Below, in pieces: positions 9,211 to 17,183 of a stretch of DNA of 64,000 nucleotides; the first letter of the stretch is position 1, and each line of letters opens with the position of its first letter. The notes beneath the pieces were generated by a model. That model was given only the letters and a program-made list of their open reading frames with translations, did not search any database and was not told the DNA's origin. This stretch comes from Burkholderiales bacterium RIFCSPHIGHO2_12_FULL_63_20. GTDB lineage: Bacteria > Pseudomonadota > Gammaproteobacteria > Burkholderiales > Burkholderiaceae_C. Both the position numbers and the translations under genes were made by a program. The stretch lies in NCBI GenBank assembly GCA_001770775.1, contig MESA01000028.1:1-64000 (forward strand), given 5' to 3'.

Positions 9211-9765
9211 TCAGGCCGACTTGCGAGCCTTGCTGGTAGCAGCCTGAGTGGCCTTCACAGCGGAGCTGCTGATGGCTTGGAAGTTGGCTTCGGCAACGTC
9301 AGCAGCTTGCTTGGCGGCCTTTTGCACCGACTCGAAAGCGTTGTTGGCAGCGGCGACAGCCGACTTGACCAGCACAACGGCGTTCTCGGTGCCGGCGGGG
9401 GCGTTCTTCACAGCGTTGTCCACCACGGAGGCGAACTTGTTCTGGGCTTCAGCCAGTTGCGATTCAGCCAACTTGCTGACTTCGGCGCTGGTGCCCGAAG
9501 CGATGTCATACAGGTGACGGCCGTAGGCAGCAGCCTTTTCGGCAGCAGGTTGCAGCAGCGAGGCTTGCAGGGCCAGCAGCTCTTGGGCATCCTTGATAGC
9601 CAGAACAGCCTTGGTGTGCTCGGAAGCTTCTTCCAGGGAAGTCTTGGCGACTTGCAGATTCAGTTCCATCACCTTTTCGACGCCTTCGAAGGCTTTTTGG
9701 CCCAGTTCGAACAGGGTGGCGAGGTTGGCTTTTTGTGCGGCGAGCAATTGTTCAGCGGTCAGCAT
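9211..9765 (-). CDS. Phasin family protein (polyhydroxyalkanoate granule protein)
   Basis: Phasins coat polyhydroxyalkanoate storage granules. The track frame begins at 9942, but the family N terminus is at the ATG at 9765 ([21 protein letters not shown]), preceded by GGAGAT, giving 184 residues. The sequence is helical and rich in Ala, with phasin-type segments such as [21 protein letters not shown]. The Lys/Ala-rich tail ([13 protein letters not shown]) is typical. A good sigma-70-like promoter lies about 90 bp upstream. The presence of a phasin suggests that the organism stores PHA. Confidence 0.9.
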   Translation of the reverse strand: MLTAEQLLAAQKANLATLFELGQKAFEGVEKVMELNLQVAKTSLEEASEHTKAVLAIKDAQELLALQASLLQPAAEKAAAYGRHLYDIASGTSAEVSKLAESQLAEAQNKFASVVDNAVKNAPAGTENAVVLVKSAVAAANNAFESVQKAAKQAADVAEANFQAISSSAVKATQAATSKARKSA

Positions 9766-9853
9766 GTCTAGATCTCCAATGAGTGATGACAGAAAGGTAG
9801 ATTGCATTTTGCGGCTGCCTGAATTTGGCTTTGCTGCGGTGCAACATGGCTCT

Positions 9854-9881
9854 AGTATAGGCAAGCCGCAATCGATTGCAA
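9854..9881 (-). promoter_or_regulatory. Sigma-70-like promoter of the phasin gene
   Basis: On the minus strand: TTGCAA, 16 bp, TATACT, which would start transcription about 80 bp upstream of the phasin ATG. Overlapping the expected start is TTGCTGCGGTGCAA (9831-9844), an inverted TTGC/GCAA arrangement. This could be a site for the PHA regulator PhaR, which is inference only. Confidence 0.6.
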
Positions 9882-9990
9882 GCGTTTTTGGTGCGCCGCA
9901 GCAAAATAGACGTATCGGTCTGTAAAAGTCCCTGTGTCGCATCGCCTACACTTGCGCATTTCCCCCTCCTAACCTTGTGATCGAACCATC

Positions 9991-10524
9991 ATGAGCCTGC
10001 TCAATGTTCCTGCCGGTGCCAAGGCACCCGACGTCTTCAACGTCATCATCGAAATCCCTGCCAACGCTGATCCGATCAAGTACGAGATCGATCACGAAAC
10101 CGGCGCGGTCTTCGTCGATCGTTTCATGGGCACGGCCATGCACTACCCCTGCAACTACGGCTACGTGCCTCAGACCATCGCCGACGACGGAGACCCCGTT
10201 GACGTGCTGGTCGTGACGCCTTTTGCCCTGCAACCGGGTGTGGTCGTGTCCTGCCGTCCGCTGGGCATCTTGCAGATGGAAGATGAGGCCGGCGGCGACG
10301 CCAAGCTGGTTGCCGTGCCGACCGAAAAGATCTGCCCGATGTACAAGAACATCCAGAAGTTGGAAGACCTGCCTGAATTGCTGATCCAGCAGATCAAGCA
10401 CTTCTTCGAACACTACAAAGACCTGGAGCCTGGCAAATGGGTCAAGGTCACGGGCTGGGCCGGCATTGATGCCGCCAAGGCCGAAGTCACCTCCGGCCTG
10501 GCCGCGTTTGCCAAGTCCCACTGA
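9991..10524 (+). CDS. ppa: Inorganic pyrophosphatase, family I
   Basis: Ppa hydrolyses pyrophosphate and so drives biosynthetic reactions forward. It is soluble, 177 residues, the normal size for bacterial family I enzymes. Active-site motifs are present: [39 protein letters not shown] with the conserved Asp cluster, and the C-terminal [18 protein letters not shown]. It is monocistronic, with its own terminator 30 bp downstream. Confidence 0.97.
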   Translation: MSLLNVPAGAKAPDVFNVIIEIPANADPIKYEIDHETGAVFVDRFMGTAMHYPCNYGYVPQTIADDGDPVDVLVVTPFALQPGVVVSCRPLGILQMEDEAGGDAKLVAVPTEKICPMYKNIQKLEDLPELLIQQIKHFFEHYKDLEPGKWVKVTGWAGIDAAKAEVTSGLAAFAKSH

Positions 10525-10554
10525 CGTGGGGCTGCGCTGATAAGCCTGACCGAG

Positions 10555-10587
10555 AAGCCGCTCTGGTGTCACCGAGCGGCTTTTTTT
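10555..10587 (+). terminator. Rho-independent terminator after ppa
   Basis: AAGCCGCTC, a 10-base loop, then GAGCGGCTT and a run of T. This is a 9-bp stem beginning 30 bp after the ppa stop codon. Confidence 0.93.
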
Positions 10588-10680
10588 AAGGCGACGCGCG
10601 TCACGCTTGCCCTCAAACAGGGTGGATGTTGCCAAATCGCGTCACCGTGTCACCTCATGCCAGCCGCCTCATGAAAAGTT

Positions 10681-10698
10681 ATGTCTTATATAAGACAT
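10681..10698. promoter_or_regulatory. Perfect 18-bp palindrome, probable operator upstream of aceA
   Basis: ATGTCTTATATAAGACAT equals its own reverse complement over all 18 bases and lies 83 bp upstream of the isocitrate lyase start, in the promoter region. An extra overlapping half-site (ATAAGTCTT) follows. The form, a short symmetric AT-rich site, resembles operators of GntR-family metabolic regulators. Which protein binds is inference; no regulator gene is adjacent. Confidence 0.7.
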
Positions 10699-10780
10699 AA
10701 GTCTTTGCCAAGACCCGCAAACCGCGTTAGACTGGCAACTTCTCGCACCGTATCACCAACACTCCCCCGGAGATCTCGTC

Positions 10781-12097
10781 ATGACGAAACTCACCCGTGA
10801 ACAGCAAATCGCTGCCCTGGAAAAAGACTGGGCCGAAAACCCCCGCTGGAAGCTTGTCAAGCGCGGCTACTCCGCTGCTGACGTCGTCCGTCTGCGCGGC
10901 AGCCTGCAGCCTGAGTACACCCTGGCCAAGAACGGCGCTGAAAAGCTGTGGGAAAAGGTCAACGGCGGTGCCAAGAAGGGCTACGTGAACGCTTTCGGCG
11001 CCATCACCGCCGGTCAAGCCATGCAACAAGCCAAGGCTGGCCTGGAAGCTGTGTACCTGTCGGGCTGGCAAGTTGCCGCTGACGGCAACACCTCCGAAAC
11101 CATGTACCCCGACCAGTCGCTGTACGCGTACGACTCGGTGCCCACCATGGTTCGCCGCATCAACAACACCTTCAAGCGCGCTGACGAAATTCAGTGGGGC
11201 CGTGGCATCAACCCCGGTGACGAAGGTTTCGTGGACTACTTCCTGCCCATCGTCGCTGACGCTGAAGCCGGTTTCGGTGGCGTTCTGAACGCTTTCGAAC
11301 TGATGAAGAACATGATCGCTTCGGGCGCTGCTGGCGTTCACTTCGAAGACCAGCTGGCCGCTGTCAAGAAGTGCGGTCACATGGGCGGCAAGGTGCTGGT
11401 CCCTACCCGTGAAGCCGTTGAAAAGCTGATTGCTGCTCGTTTCGCTGCTGACGTGATGGGCGTGCCCACCATCGTTCTGGCTCGTACCGACGCTGAAGCT
11501 GCCAACCTGCTGACTTCCGACTGCGACGACAACGACAAGCCGTTCGTCACCGGCGAGCGCACCCAGGAAGGCTTCTACCGCGTCAAGAACGGTCTGGAGC
11601 AAGCCATCAGCCGTGGCGTTGCATACGCTCCGTACGCTGACCTGGTGTGGTGTGAAACTGGCGTGCCTGACATCGGCTTCGCCCGTGAATTCGCCCAAGC
11701 CGTGCACGCCGCCTGCCCTGGCAAGCTGCTGTCGTACAACTGCTCGCCTTCCTTCAACTGGAAGAAGAACCTCAACGACTCGCAGATCGCTTCCTTCCAG
11801 GAAGAGCTGTCGGGCCTGGGCTACAAGTACCAGTTCATCACCCTGGCTGGTATCCACATCAACTGGTACAACACGTTCCAGTTCGCCCACGCTTACGCTC
11901 GCGGCGAAGGCATGAAGCACTACACCGAAATGGTGCAAGAGCCCGAATTCGCAGCTCGCGAAAAGGGTTACACCTTCGTGTCGCACCAACAAGAAGTGGG
12001 CGCTGGCTACTTCGACGACGTGACCACCGTGATCCAAGGTGGTTCGTCTTCCGTGAAGGCCCTGACCGGCTCGACCGAAGAAGAACAGTTCCACTGA
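10781..12097 (+). CDS. aceA: Isocitrate lyase
   Basis: AceA splits isocitrate into succinate and glyoxylate, the first step of the glyoxylate shunt used for growth on acetate and fatty acids. The 438-residue protein shows the catalytic loop [14 protein letters not shown] with the active cysteine. It also has [36 protein letters not shown] and the C-terminal substrate segment [13 protein letters not shown]. Codon use is strongly biased, with very few rare codons, which fits high expression. No malate synthase is adjacent. The upstream palindrome suggests repression or activation by a carbon-responsive regulator. Confidence 0.97.
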   Translation: MTKLTREQQIAALEKDWAENPRWKLVKRGYSAADVVRLRGSLQPEYTLAKNGAEKLWEKVNGGAKKGYVNAFGAITAGQAMQQAKAGLEAVYLSGWQVAADGNTSETMYPDQSLYAYDSVPTMVRRINNTFKRADEIQWGRGINPGDEGFVDYFLPIVADAEAGFGGVLNAFELMKNMIASGAAGVHFEDQLAAVKKCGHMGGKVLVPTREAVEKLIAARFAADVMGVPTIVLARTDAEAANLLTSDCDDNDKPFVTGERTQEGFYRVKNGLEQAISRGVAYAPYADLVWCETGVPDIGFAREFAQAVHAACPGKLLSYNCSPSFNWKKNLNDSQIASFQEELSGLGYKYQFITLAGIHINWYNTFQFAHAYARGEGMKHYTEMVQEPEFAAREKGYTFVSHQQEVGAGYFDDVTTVIQGGSSSVKALTGSTEEEQFH

Positions 12098-12140
12098 TCG
12101 CCCTTTGAAATCCGCCACGCTGCGGATTTCAACGGATCAA

Positions 12141-12172
12141 AAAAAGCCACCCTCCGGGGTGGCTTTTTTTTT
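12141..12172 (+). terminator. Rho-independent terminator after aceA
   Basis: AAAAAGCCACCC-TCC-GGGGTGGCTTTTT with extra T. A smaller inverted repeat (GAAATCCGC / GCGGATTTC) without a T run lies just before it. Confidence 0.93.
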
Positions 12173-12216
12173 GCTCACGCCCCCCTGAGTGAGGGGGTTG
12201 GTCAATGTTTGTGAAT

Positions 12217-12250
12217 TTGTAACGGAGTCGTCACTGGCGATCCCTAGAGT
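12217..12250 (+). promoter_or_regulatory. Candidate Pho box and -10 element upstream of the nuclease gene
   Basis: Two 7-mers, TTGTAAC and TCGTCAC, are separated by 4 bp. This is the 11-bp spacing of a PhoB box, and they match CTGTCAT/CTGTCAC at 4 of 7 and 5 of 7 positions. A TAGAGT -10-like hexamer follows after 10 bp, as in Pho promoters. This is a motif reading only; no phoB is in the window. Confidence 0.4.
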
Positions 12251-12340
12251 CCGCCTGCGCCCCCGAATCGCAGGCCAGTCCTGGAGCGGCACGTGAGGGT
12301 GTGAATTTTGTCCATCACCTCTCTCTGACTTGCCACACCC

Positions 12341-15139
12341 ATGCTGACCAGAACTCATGCTTCTCCGGCTCCGCGGCGTCTGACTGCTGCTTTGGCTGCC
12401 GCTCTTCCTCTGTGCCTCCTTGGGCACGTTTCTGCCTCACAGGCCGCCCTCGTCATCAGCCAGGTCTACGGTGGTGGCGGCAACTCTGGCGCCACTTACA
12501 AGAACGACTTTGTCGAGTTGCTCAACAACGGCTCCGCGTCCGTGTCAGTGGGAGGGTGGTCGGTCCAGTACGCGTCTGCCACGGGCGGGACGTGGCAGGT
12601 CACCCAGCTTCCGGCGGGCCTGGTGGTGCAGCCAGGTCAGTACGTGCTGGTTCAGATGGCGGCCGGAACGGGTGGTACGACGGCATTGGTTCCAGATGTC
12701 CTGGGAACCACAGCCATGTCTGGCACGAGTGGCAAGGTGGCGCTGGTCACGAGCACGGCTGCTTTGTCCGGGTCGACCCCGGTCGGCCTGCTGGACATGG
12801 TCAGTTACGGCTCGGCCACGCCCATCGAGGGAACGCCCATGCCGGTGCTGAGCAACACCACGGCCGCCCTGCGCACGGACGCTGGCTGCACCGACACGAA
12901 CAACAACGCAGCTGATTTCGTCGTGGGCAGCCCTTCGCCACGTAACAGCGCTTCGCCCTTGGTGAGCTGTGGCAGCACCTCGACGCCCCCGCCGGTGACG
13001 CCGGTAGCGCCTTCGCTGGAGATCCCCGCTATTCAGGGAATGGGCGCGACCAGCGCCTACGTGGGACAAGTGGTGCGCACCTCCGGTGTGGTGACCCGGT
13101 TGACCAACAACGGCTTCTATCTGCAGGCCTTGCAGGGTGATGGCCTGGAGGCCAGCTCTGATGGCTTGTATGTGTTCACCAACACGGCTCCTGGCGTGAG
13201 CGTGGGGCAGCTGATCGCGCTGACCGGTACCGTGGCTGAGTTTGCTGGGGGCGGCTCGACCGTCACCCAGTTGACCTCACCGGCAGACATCGTGGTGCAA
13301 GGCTCCGGCTACAGCGTCACGCCGACGCCGATCACCTTGCCGGTCTCTGGCGGGTTGGAGCGCTACGAGGGCATGGTGGTGACGGTGAATGGCCCGCTGA
13401 CGGTCAACCAGAACTACTTCCAGGCCCGCTACGGCCAGCTGACGCTGTCGGCAGGTGGGCGCCTCGAAACCCCGACCAATCGCCACCGCCCTGGCACGCA
13501 GGCGGCCGCCCTGGCGGCTGACAACGCCAGCCGCCGCATCGTGCTGGAAGATGGCAACTCCCGCCAGAACGTCAATCCGACCCCATTCACGGGGCCGACG
13601 GGGGCTTTGCGCGGCGGTGACACCCTGGGTTCGGTCACGGGCATCATTGACTACGGTCCATCGACTGCCACGGTCAGCGGGCCAGGCGACTATCGGATCG
13701 TGCCGCTGAACCCCGGAGCCATCAGCTACACCATCACGCATCCTCGCCCGACCTACGTGCCTTCAGTTGGCGGCAACTACAAGGTGGCCAGCTTCAACGT
13801 GCTGAACTACTTCACCACGTTCACCAACGGCGAAACCATCGTCAACGGGCAGACGGGCCAGACGTGCGTGGCAGGGCAGACTGCCGCGGCAAGCTGCCGC
13901 GGCGCCAGCAACTACACGGAGTTCCTGCGTCAACGCACCAAGATCGTGGAGGCACTGAGCAAGATCGATGCAGATGCCGTCGGGTTGATGGAGGTGCAGA
14001 ACAACACGGTTGCCGCTCAGAACCTCGCCGACGCCCTCAACGGCAAGATGGGGGCTGGGACCTACGCGGTCGCGCCCGGGCCTGCTGCGGGGGTGATCGG
14101 CACGGACGCCATCAAGGTGTCCATGATCTACAAACCTGCCAAGCTGCAGCCGGTGGGCTTGTCTCAGATTGATGCGGCGCCCATCAACAACCGCCCGACA
14201 CTGGCTCAGACCTTCCGGGTGGCCAACGGTGAAGCCTTCACGCTGGTGGTCAATCACCTCAAGAGCAAAGGCAGTTGCCCGACCTCAGGGCTCGACAAGG
14301 ATCAGGGCGACGGCCAAGGCTGCCACAACGATACCCGTCTGCAGCAGGTTAAGCAGTTGCGCAACTTTGTCGGCTCGCTGCAGGCTGCCTCGGGCGCATC
14401 GGATGTGCTGTTGGTCGGGGACTTCAACGCCTATGCCAAGGAAGATCCCATCCATGCGTTGACCAGCAATGGTTACGTCGATCAGATCGGTCGTTTCAAC
14501 ACCTTCGGCTACTCCTATGTGTTCGATGGGGCCGCCGGCCGTCTGGACCATGCCATCAGCAGCGCGTCCTTGTCGCCCAAGGTCTCGCATGCCCTGGATT
14601 GGCACATCAACGCCGACGAGTCGCTGGCCCAGGACTACAACCTGGAGTTCAAGCAGCCGCTGTGCACCACCTGTGCGCCCGATCCTTACACCACCACGCC
14701 ATACCGTTCGTCGGATCACGACCCGCTCGTGGTGGGGCTCAACCTGTACAACCAGTACATCACGGCTTCGGCCACCAGCACCTCGGTGGTCGGCACGACC
14801 GGTGACGATCTGATCACGGTCGGAGCGGGGCGTCGCACGCTGACAGGTGGGGCTGGGCGCGACCAGTTCGCCTTCCGCTCAGACTTCACCGGCGGCGCCA
14901 CCATCACCGACTTTGCCCCCAGGGCGGATGTGATCAGCCTGAGGGCAGTGCTGCAGGCCCTGCGTGTTCAGGTGGCCGACCCGATCGGCCAGGGCTACGT
15001 CAGCTGCGGCGCATCCGGGGCCACCGATGCCCTCGTTTATATCGATCCCGACGCGAATGGTCCGTCGCCCCGCCGCCCGCTGATCTCACTCAAGAACATC
15101 GCCTGTGATGCGCTGAGCCATACCAACTACATCTTCTGA
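12341..15139 (+). CDS. ExeM/NucH-family secreted endonuclease with lamin-tail domain
   Basis: A predicted extracellular nuclease of 932 residues. A signal peptide ends near HVSASQA (about residue 35). A lamin-tail-type beta domain (LVISQVYGGGGNSGATYKND) follows at about 36-145, then a Pro/Thr linker. An OB-fold-like region spans about 225-340. An endonuclease/exonuclease/phosphatase domain spans about 475-755, with catalytic signatures VGLMEVQNN, VGDFNAY and SSDHDPLVVGL. The last 120 residues (VVGTTGDDLITVGAGRRTLTGGAGRDQF) resemble the RTX-like C-terminal signal of type I secreted proteins. Having both export signals is odd. The likely role is recovery of phosphate or nucleosides from environmental DNA. 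Confidence 0.85.
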   Translation: MLTRTHASPAPRRLTAALAAALPLCLLGHVSASQAALVISQVYGGGGNSGATYKNDFVELLNNGSASVSVGGWSVQYASATGGTWQVTQLPAGLVVQPGQYVLVQMAAGTGGTTALVPDVLGTTAMSGTSGKVALVTSTAALSGSTPVGLLDMVSYGSATPIEGTPMPVLSNTTAALRTDAGCTDTNNNAADFVVGSPSPRNSASPLVSCGSTSTPPPVTPVAPSLEIPAIQGMGATSAYVGQVVRTSGVVTRLTNNGFYLQALQGDGLEASSDGLYVFTNTAPGVSVGQLIALTGTVAEFAGGGSTVTQLTSPADIVVQGSGYSVTPTPITLPVSGGLERYEGMVVTVNGPLTVNQNYFQARYGQLTLSAGGRLETPTNRHRPGTQAAALAADNASRRIVLEDGNSRQNVNPTPFTGPTGALRGGDTLGSVTGIIDYGPSTATVSGPGDYRIVPLNPGAISYTITHPRPTYVPSVGGNYKVASFNVLNYFTTFTNGETIVNGQTGQTCVAGQTAAASCRGASNYTEFLRQRTKIVEALSKIDADAVGLMEVQNNTVAAQNLADALNGKMGAGTYAVAPGPAAGVIGTDAIKVSMIYKPAKLQPVGLSQIDAAPINNRPTLAQTFRVANGEAFTLVVNHLKSKGSCPTSGLDKDQGDGQGCHNDTRLQQVKQLRNFVGSLQAASGASDVLLVGDFNAYAKEDPIHALTSNGYVDQIGRFNTFGYSYVFDGAAGRLDHAISSASLSPKVSHALDWHINADESLAQDYNLEFKQPLCTTCAPDPYTTTPYRSSDHDPLVVGLNLYNQYITASATSTSVVGTTGDDLITVGAGRRTLTGGAGRDQFAFRSDFTGGATITDFAPRADVISLRAVLQALRVQVADPIGQGYVSCGASGATDALVYIDPDANGPSPRRPLISLKNIACDALSHTNYIF

Positions 15140-15176
15140 TGTGGTGCATCCCCTGACTTTTGACCCCATTCAGATC

Positions 15177-15740
15177 ATGATCACACTTCGTACCTCTCTC
15201 ACGTCGCGTGCCACGGCCGTACGCAGCGTCGCCGCAGGTTTGCTGCTGACAGTGATGGCCACGTCCGCCTCTGCCGCGCTGTTCACCCTCAACGGCGAGG
15301 TCTCATTTGGGCCCTTGACAGGCGCATCCATCACCGGGAGCTTTGCCTACGATGAACCTCTCGGCGGTGGTTATGCCGAGGCTCCCTTGAGCAAGTTCAT
15401 CCTCGACTTCATGGGGCAGACCTACACCCTGGCCTTGCCGAATGCATCTGGCCAGGCTTGGGTGAGCGATGGTGTCTTTGCGGGTTTTCAGTACGTTCTG
15501 AATGCCGATGAGGCCCATCCCGACGTCGGCATATCACTGCTCTCAGGTGATGCCATCTTCGGGCCTTGGTCGGAGGGGTACTTTGCGTTCACGACCAACC
15601 CACTGGACGACATTCAGGCCCAGACTTCATGGGGCGCCTTCACGGTGAGTCCATCTGCGGTCCCTGAGCCTGGTCAGCTTGCGCTGTTGCTGGCGGCCGG
15701 CGCCGCTGCGATGGTGGCTTCCGGGCGTTGGCGGGTGTGA
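15177..15740 (+). CDS. PEP-CTERM sorting-domain protein
   Basis: A small secreted protein of about 187 residues, taking the ATG at 15177 (MITLRTSLTSRATAV). It has a signal peptide (AAGLLLTVMATSASA), a beta-rich middle of no recognised family, and the tripartite C-terminal sorting signal: VPEP motif, hydrophobic helix (GQLALLLAAGAAAMVA) and a basic end (SGRWRV). Such tails are recognised by exosortase, which is not in this window. It starts 37 bp after the nuclease stop codon, so the two may share a transcript. Its function is unknown. Confidence 0.8.
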   Translation: MITLRTSLTSRATAVRSVAAGLLLTVMATSASAALFTLNGEVSFGPLTGASITGSFAYDEPLGGGYAEAPLSKFILDFMGQTYTLALPNASGQAWVSDGVFAGFQYVLNADEAHPDVGISLLSGDAIFGPWSEGYFAFTTNPLDDIQAQTSWGAFTVSPSAVPEPGQLALLLAAGAAAMVASGRWRV

Positions 15741-15790
15741 TCGGTTCCGCCCGGGGCCTCCACAGGCGTCGGGTGGTCAGCACATCGGCG

Positions 15791-16819
15791 TCAGAACTTG
15801 AGCTTCACGCCGGTGCCGATGGCCCAGGCTCGATTTCGCGGCAACGCGGGCTCCGAGCGTGGCCAGAAATGGCCCACGATGACCTCGCCAATCACGAAGT
15901 CCTGGTGAATCGGCTGGGACCACTTCATCTGCAAGCCATAGTCTCGAACGCCGACGGGTTGCCCGATCACGCCGTTGAACAAGGCCTCCAGCGACAGTTG
16001 CCGCTGACCCTCGAAGGCCTTGAATACGCCCGCGCTGCTGGACCAGCCCGCATCCTTGCTTTTGGCTGTCGCCGTGATGGCATTGAGCCAACGTGCGGTC
16101 AGGCTTGGCGTCAGGAAGTGCTCGTACGTCAGCGCGGTGGTGGAGCCGAGTTGGTCTGCCACGCTGTAGAACAAAGTTTCGCGAAACTCGACGCGGTCCT
16201 TCGGGCTCACCTCCCAGATGTGGCGGTAGCGCACCTGGCCATAGGGCTTGAGCCCCCCACGGAAGCCCAGCCGCACATCCAGGTTGTCACGCAAGGTGGC
16301 GCCGATACCGGCGAAGAACGCGTTGTCACGGTTGTCGCCGCGCAGCAGCTGTTGCTGTCGTGTGAAGGTGTCAGGTTGGTCGGTGACGATTTCTCGCCGG
16401 TCGTCGTTGCCGACGAACAGATACTGGTACGAAGCCAGATTGGGCAGGCGAAAGCGCGCCCTGAAGCGCACACCCAGGCTGGCTGAGTCATCCTCACGTT
16501 TGTACAGAGAGAGCCCCAGCTCGCCGTTGGTGACCTTGCCGCCTTCGGAAAACGGGATGTCACCAAACCAGCCATCAACACCACTGGCCAGCCATTCCAC
16601 AGACGACCGCACGCCGGTACGCGTTCGGTTCATGAACGACTCGTTTGGCGTTGGCGACGACGCTGGATCAGTGCCCATCTGGGTGCTGACTGGGCTGACG
16701 CTGGAAGGTGTCGCCTCAGTGCTTTGCGCGCCAGCAGCCCAAGGCAGGCAGGCGCACAGGAGCAGCAGGCGTGCAGGCGGCGCAGGGCGGTTCATCCGCG
16801 AGGTGGTGCGAGTGTTCAT
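15791..16819 (-). CDS. Conserved hypothetical, probable outer-membrane beta-barrel protein
   Basis: I do not recognise a named family. The likely start is the ATG at 16819 (MNTRTTSRMNRPAP); an ATG at 16795 is also possible. A signal peptide follows (LLLLCACLPWAAGAQS). The rest is rich in alternating hydrophobic strands (LGVRFRARFRLP, VRLGFRGGLKPYGQVRYRHIW). The protein ends in the aromatic residue expected of a barrel (TGVKLKF). These features point to an outer-membrane beta-barrel. It is convergent with the PEP-CTERM gene, with 50 bp between the stops. Confidence 0.6.
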   Translation of the reverse strand: MNTRTTSRMNRPAPPARLLLLCACLPWAAGAQSTEATPSSVSPVSTQMGTDPASSPTPNESFMNRTRTGVRSSVEWLASGVDGWFGDIPFSEGGKVTNGELGLSLYKREDDSASLGVRFRARFRLPNLASYQYLFVGNDDRREIVTDQPDTFTRQQQLLRGDNRDNAFFAGIGATLRDNLDVRLGFRGGLKPYGQVRYRHIWEVSPKDRVEFRETLFYSVADQLGSTTALTYEHFLTPSLTARWLNAITATAKSKDAGWSSSAGVFKAFEGQRQLSLEALFNGVIGQPVGVRDYGLQMKWSQPIHQDFVIGEVIVGHFWPRSEPALPRNRAWAIGTGVKLKF

Positions 16820-16940
16820 CCAAGCTTCCAGAGTGGCGTGAGGCTGCCCAACGTCACCAGAGCGACCCTCGGGCCACGCCAGCATACATCCGACCGGGCG
16901 GCGCAGGCATCGGTACAAGGCACAGGTGCGTGCTCGCCGC

Positions 16941-16946
16941 TACAAT
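16941..16946 (+). promoter_or_regulatory. Possible -10 element for the thrS leader transcript
   Basis: TACAAT lies about 70 bp upstream of the leader-peptide ATG. No convincing -35 hexamer is seen at the right distance, so this is a weak call. Confidence 0.35.
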
Positions 16947-17016
16947 ATGCGGGTTGGCGCCAGGTTTGGGTGCGCCCTGTACAACAGGTAAGAAGCGTAG
17001 AAAGGCAGATCCGGTT

Positions 17017-17064
17017 ATGACACCGCGAACTTCGACCACTTCCTCTACCTCGACCGAGGTCTAG
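17017..17064 (+). CDS. Threonine/serine-rich leader peptide of the thrS operon
   Basis: A 15-codon ORF reads [15 protein letters not shown]: six Thr and four Ser, with ten of the 12 residues from position 2 to 13 being Thr or Ser. It ends 39 bp before a rho-independent terminator and 119 bp before thrS. A run of codons for the amino acid charged by the downstream synthetase, followed by competing hairpins, is the classic layout of transcription attenuation, as in the thr, phe and his operons. The ribosome site (AAAGGCAG) is poor. It was too short for the ORF track, though its frame appears at the end of the 16708-17064 ORF. Confidence 0.75.
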   Translation: MTPRTSTTSSTSTEV

Positions 17065-17072
17065 TCGGCTGG

Positions 17073-17130
17073 CCGCTGCTTTCGTCTTCCTGTTGTCATT
17101 CAGAAAGCGCGGCGTCCACCGCGCTTTTTT
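17073..17130 (+). promoter_or_regulatory. Attenuator of the thrS operon: antiterminator and terminator alternatives
   Basis: The terminator is AAAGCGCGG (17104-17112), loop CGTCCA, CCGCGCTTT and further T (to 17130). Upstream, CCGCTGCTTTC (17073-17083) can pair with the 5' arm GAAAGCGCGG (17103-17112) with a single bulged base, which would stop the terminator forming. A ribosome stalled on Thr codons in the leader would leave this pairing free and let transcription into thrS, so the arrangement would switch thrS on when Thr-tRNA is scarce. Pairings were read by eye; no folding energy was computed. Confidence 0.7.
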
Positions 17131-17183
17131 CATGTCCCTCGCGGCCTGGCTGCGGGCGCACTCCAGATACTGAAGGTTCCCTC

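Noticed and set aside
17126-17133. A second TTTTTCAT, downstream of the thrS attenuator, as an ICE end
   Set aside because: It is simply the T run of the terminator followed by CAT; about two chance copies of an 8-mer are expected in 64 kb counting both strands, and no ICE genes are near it.
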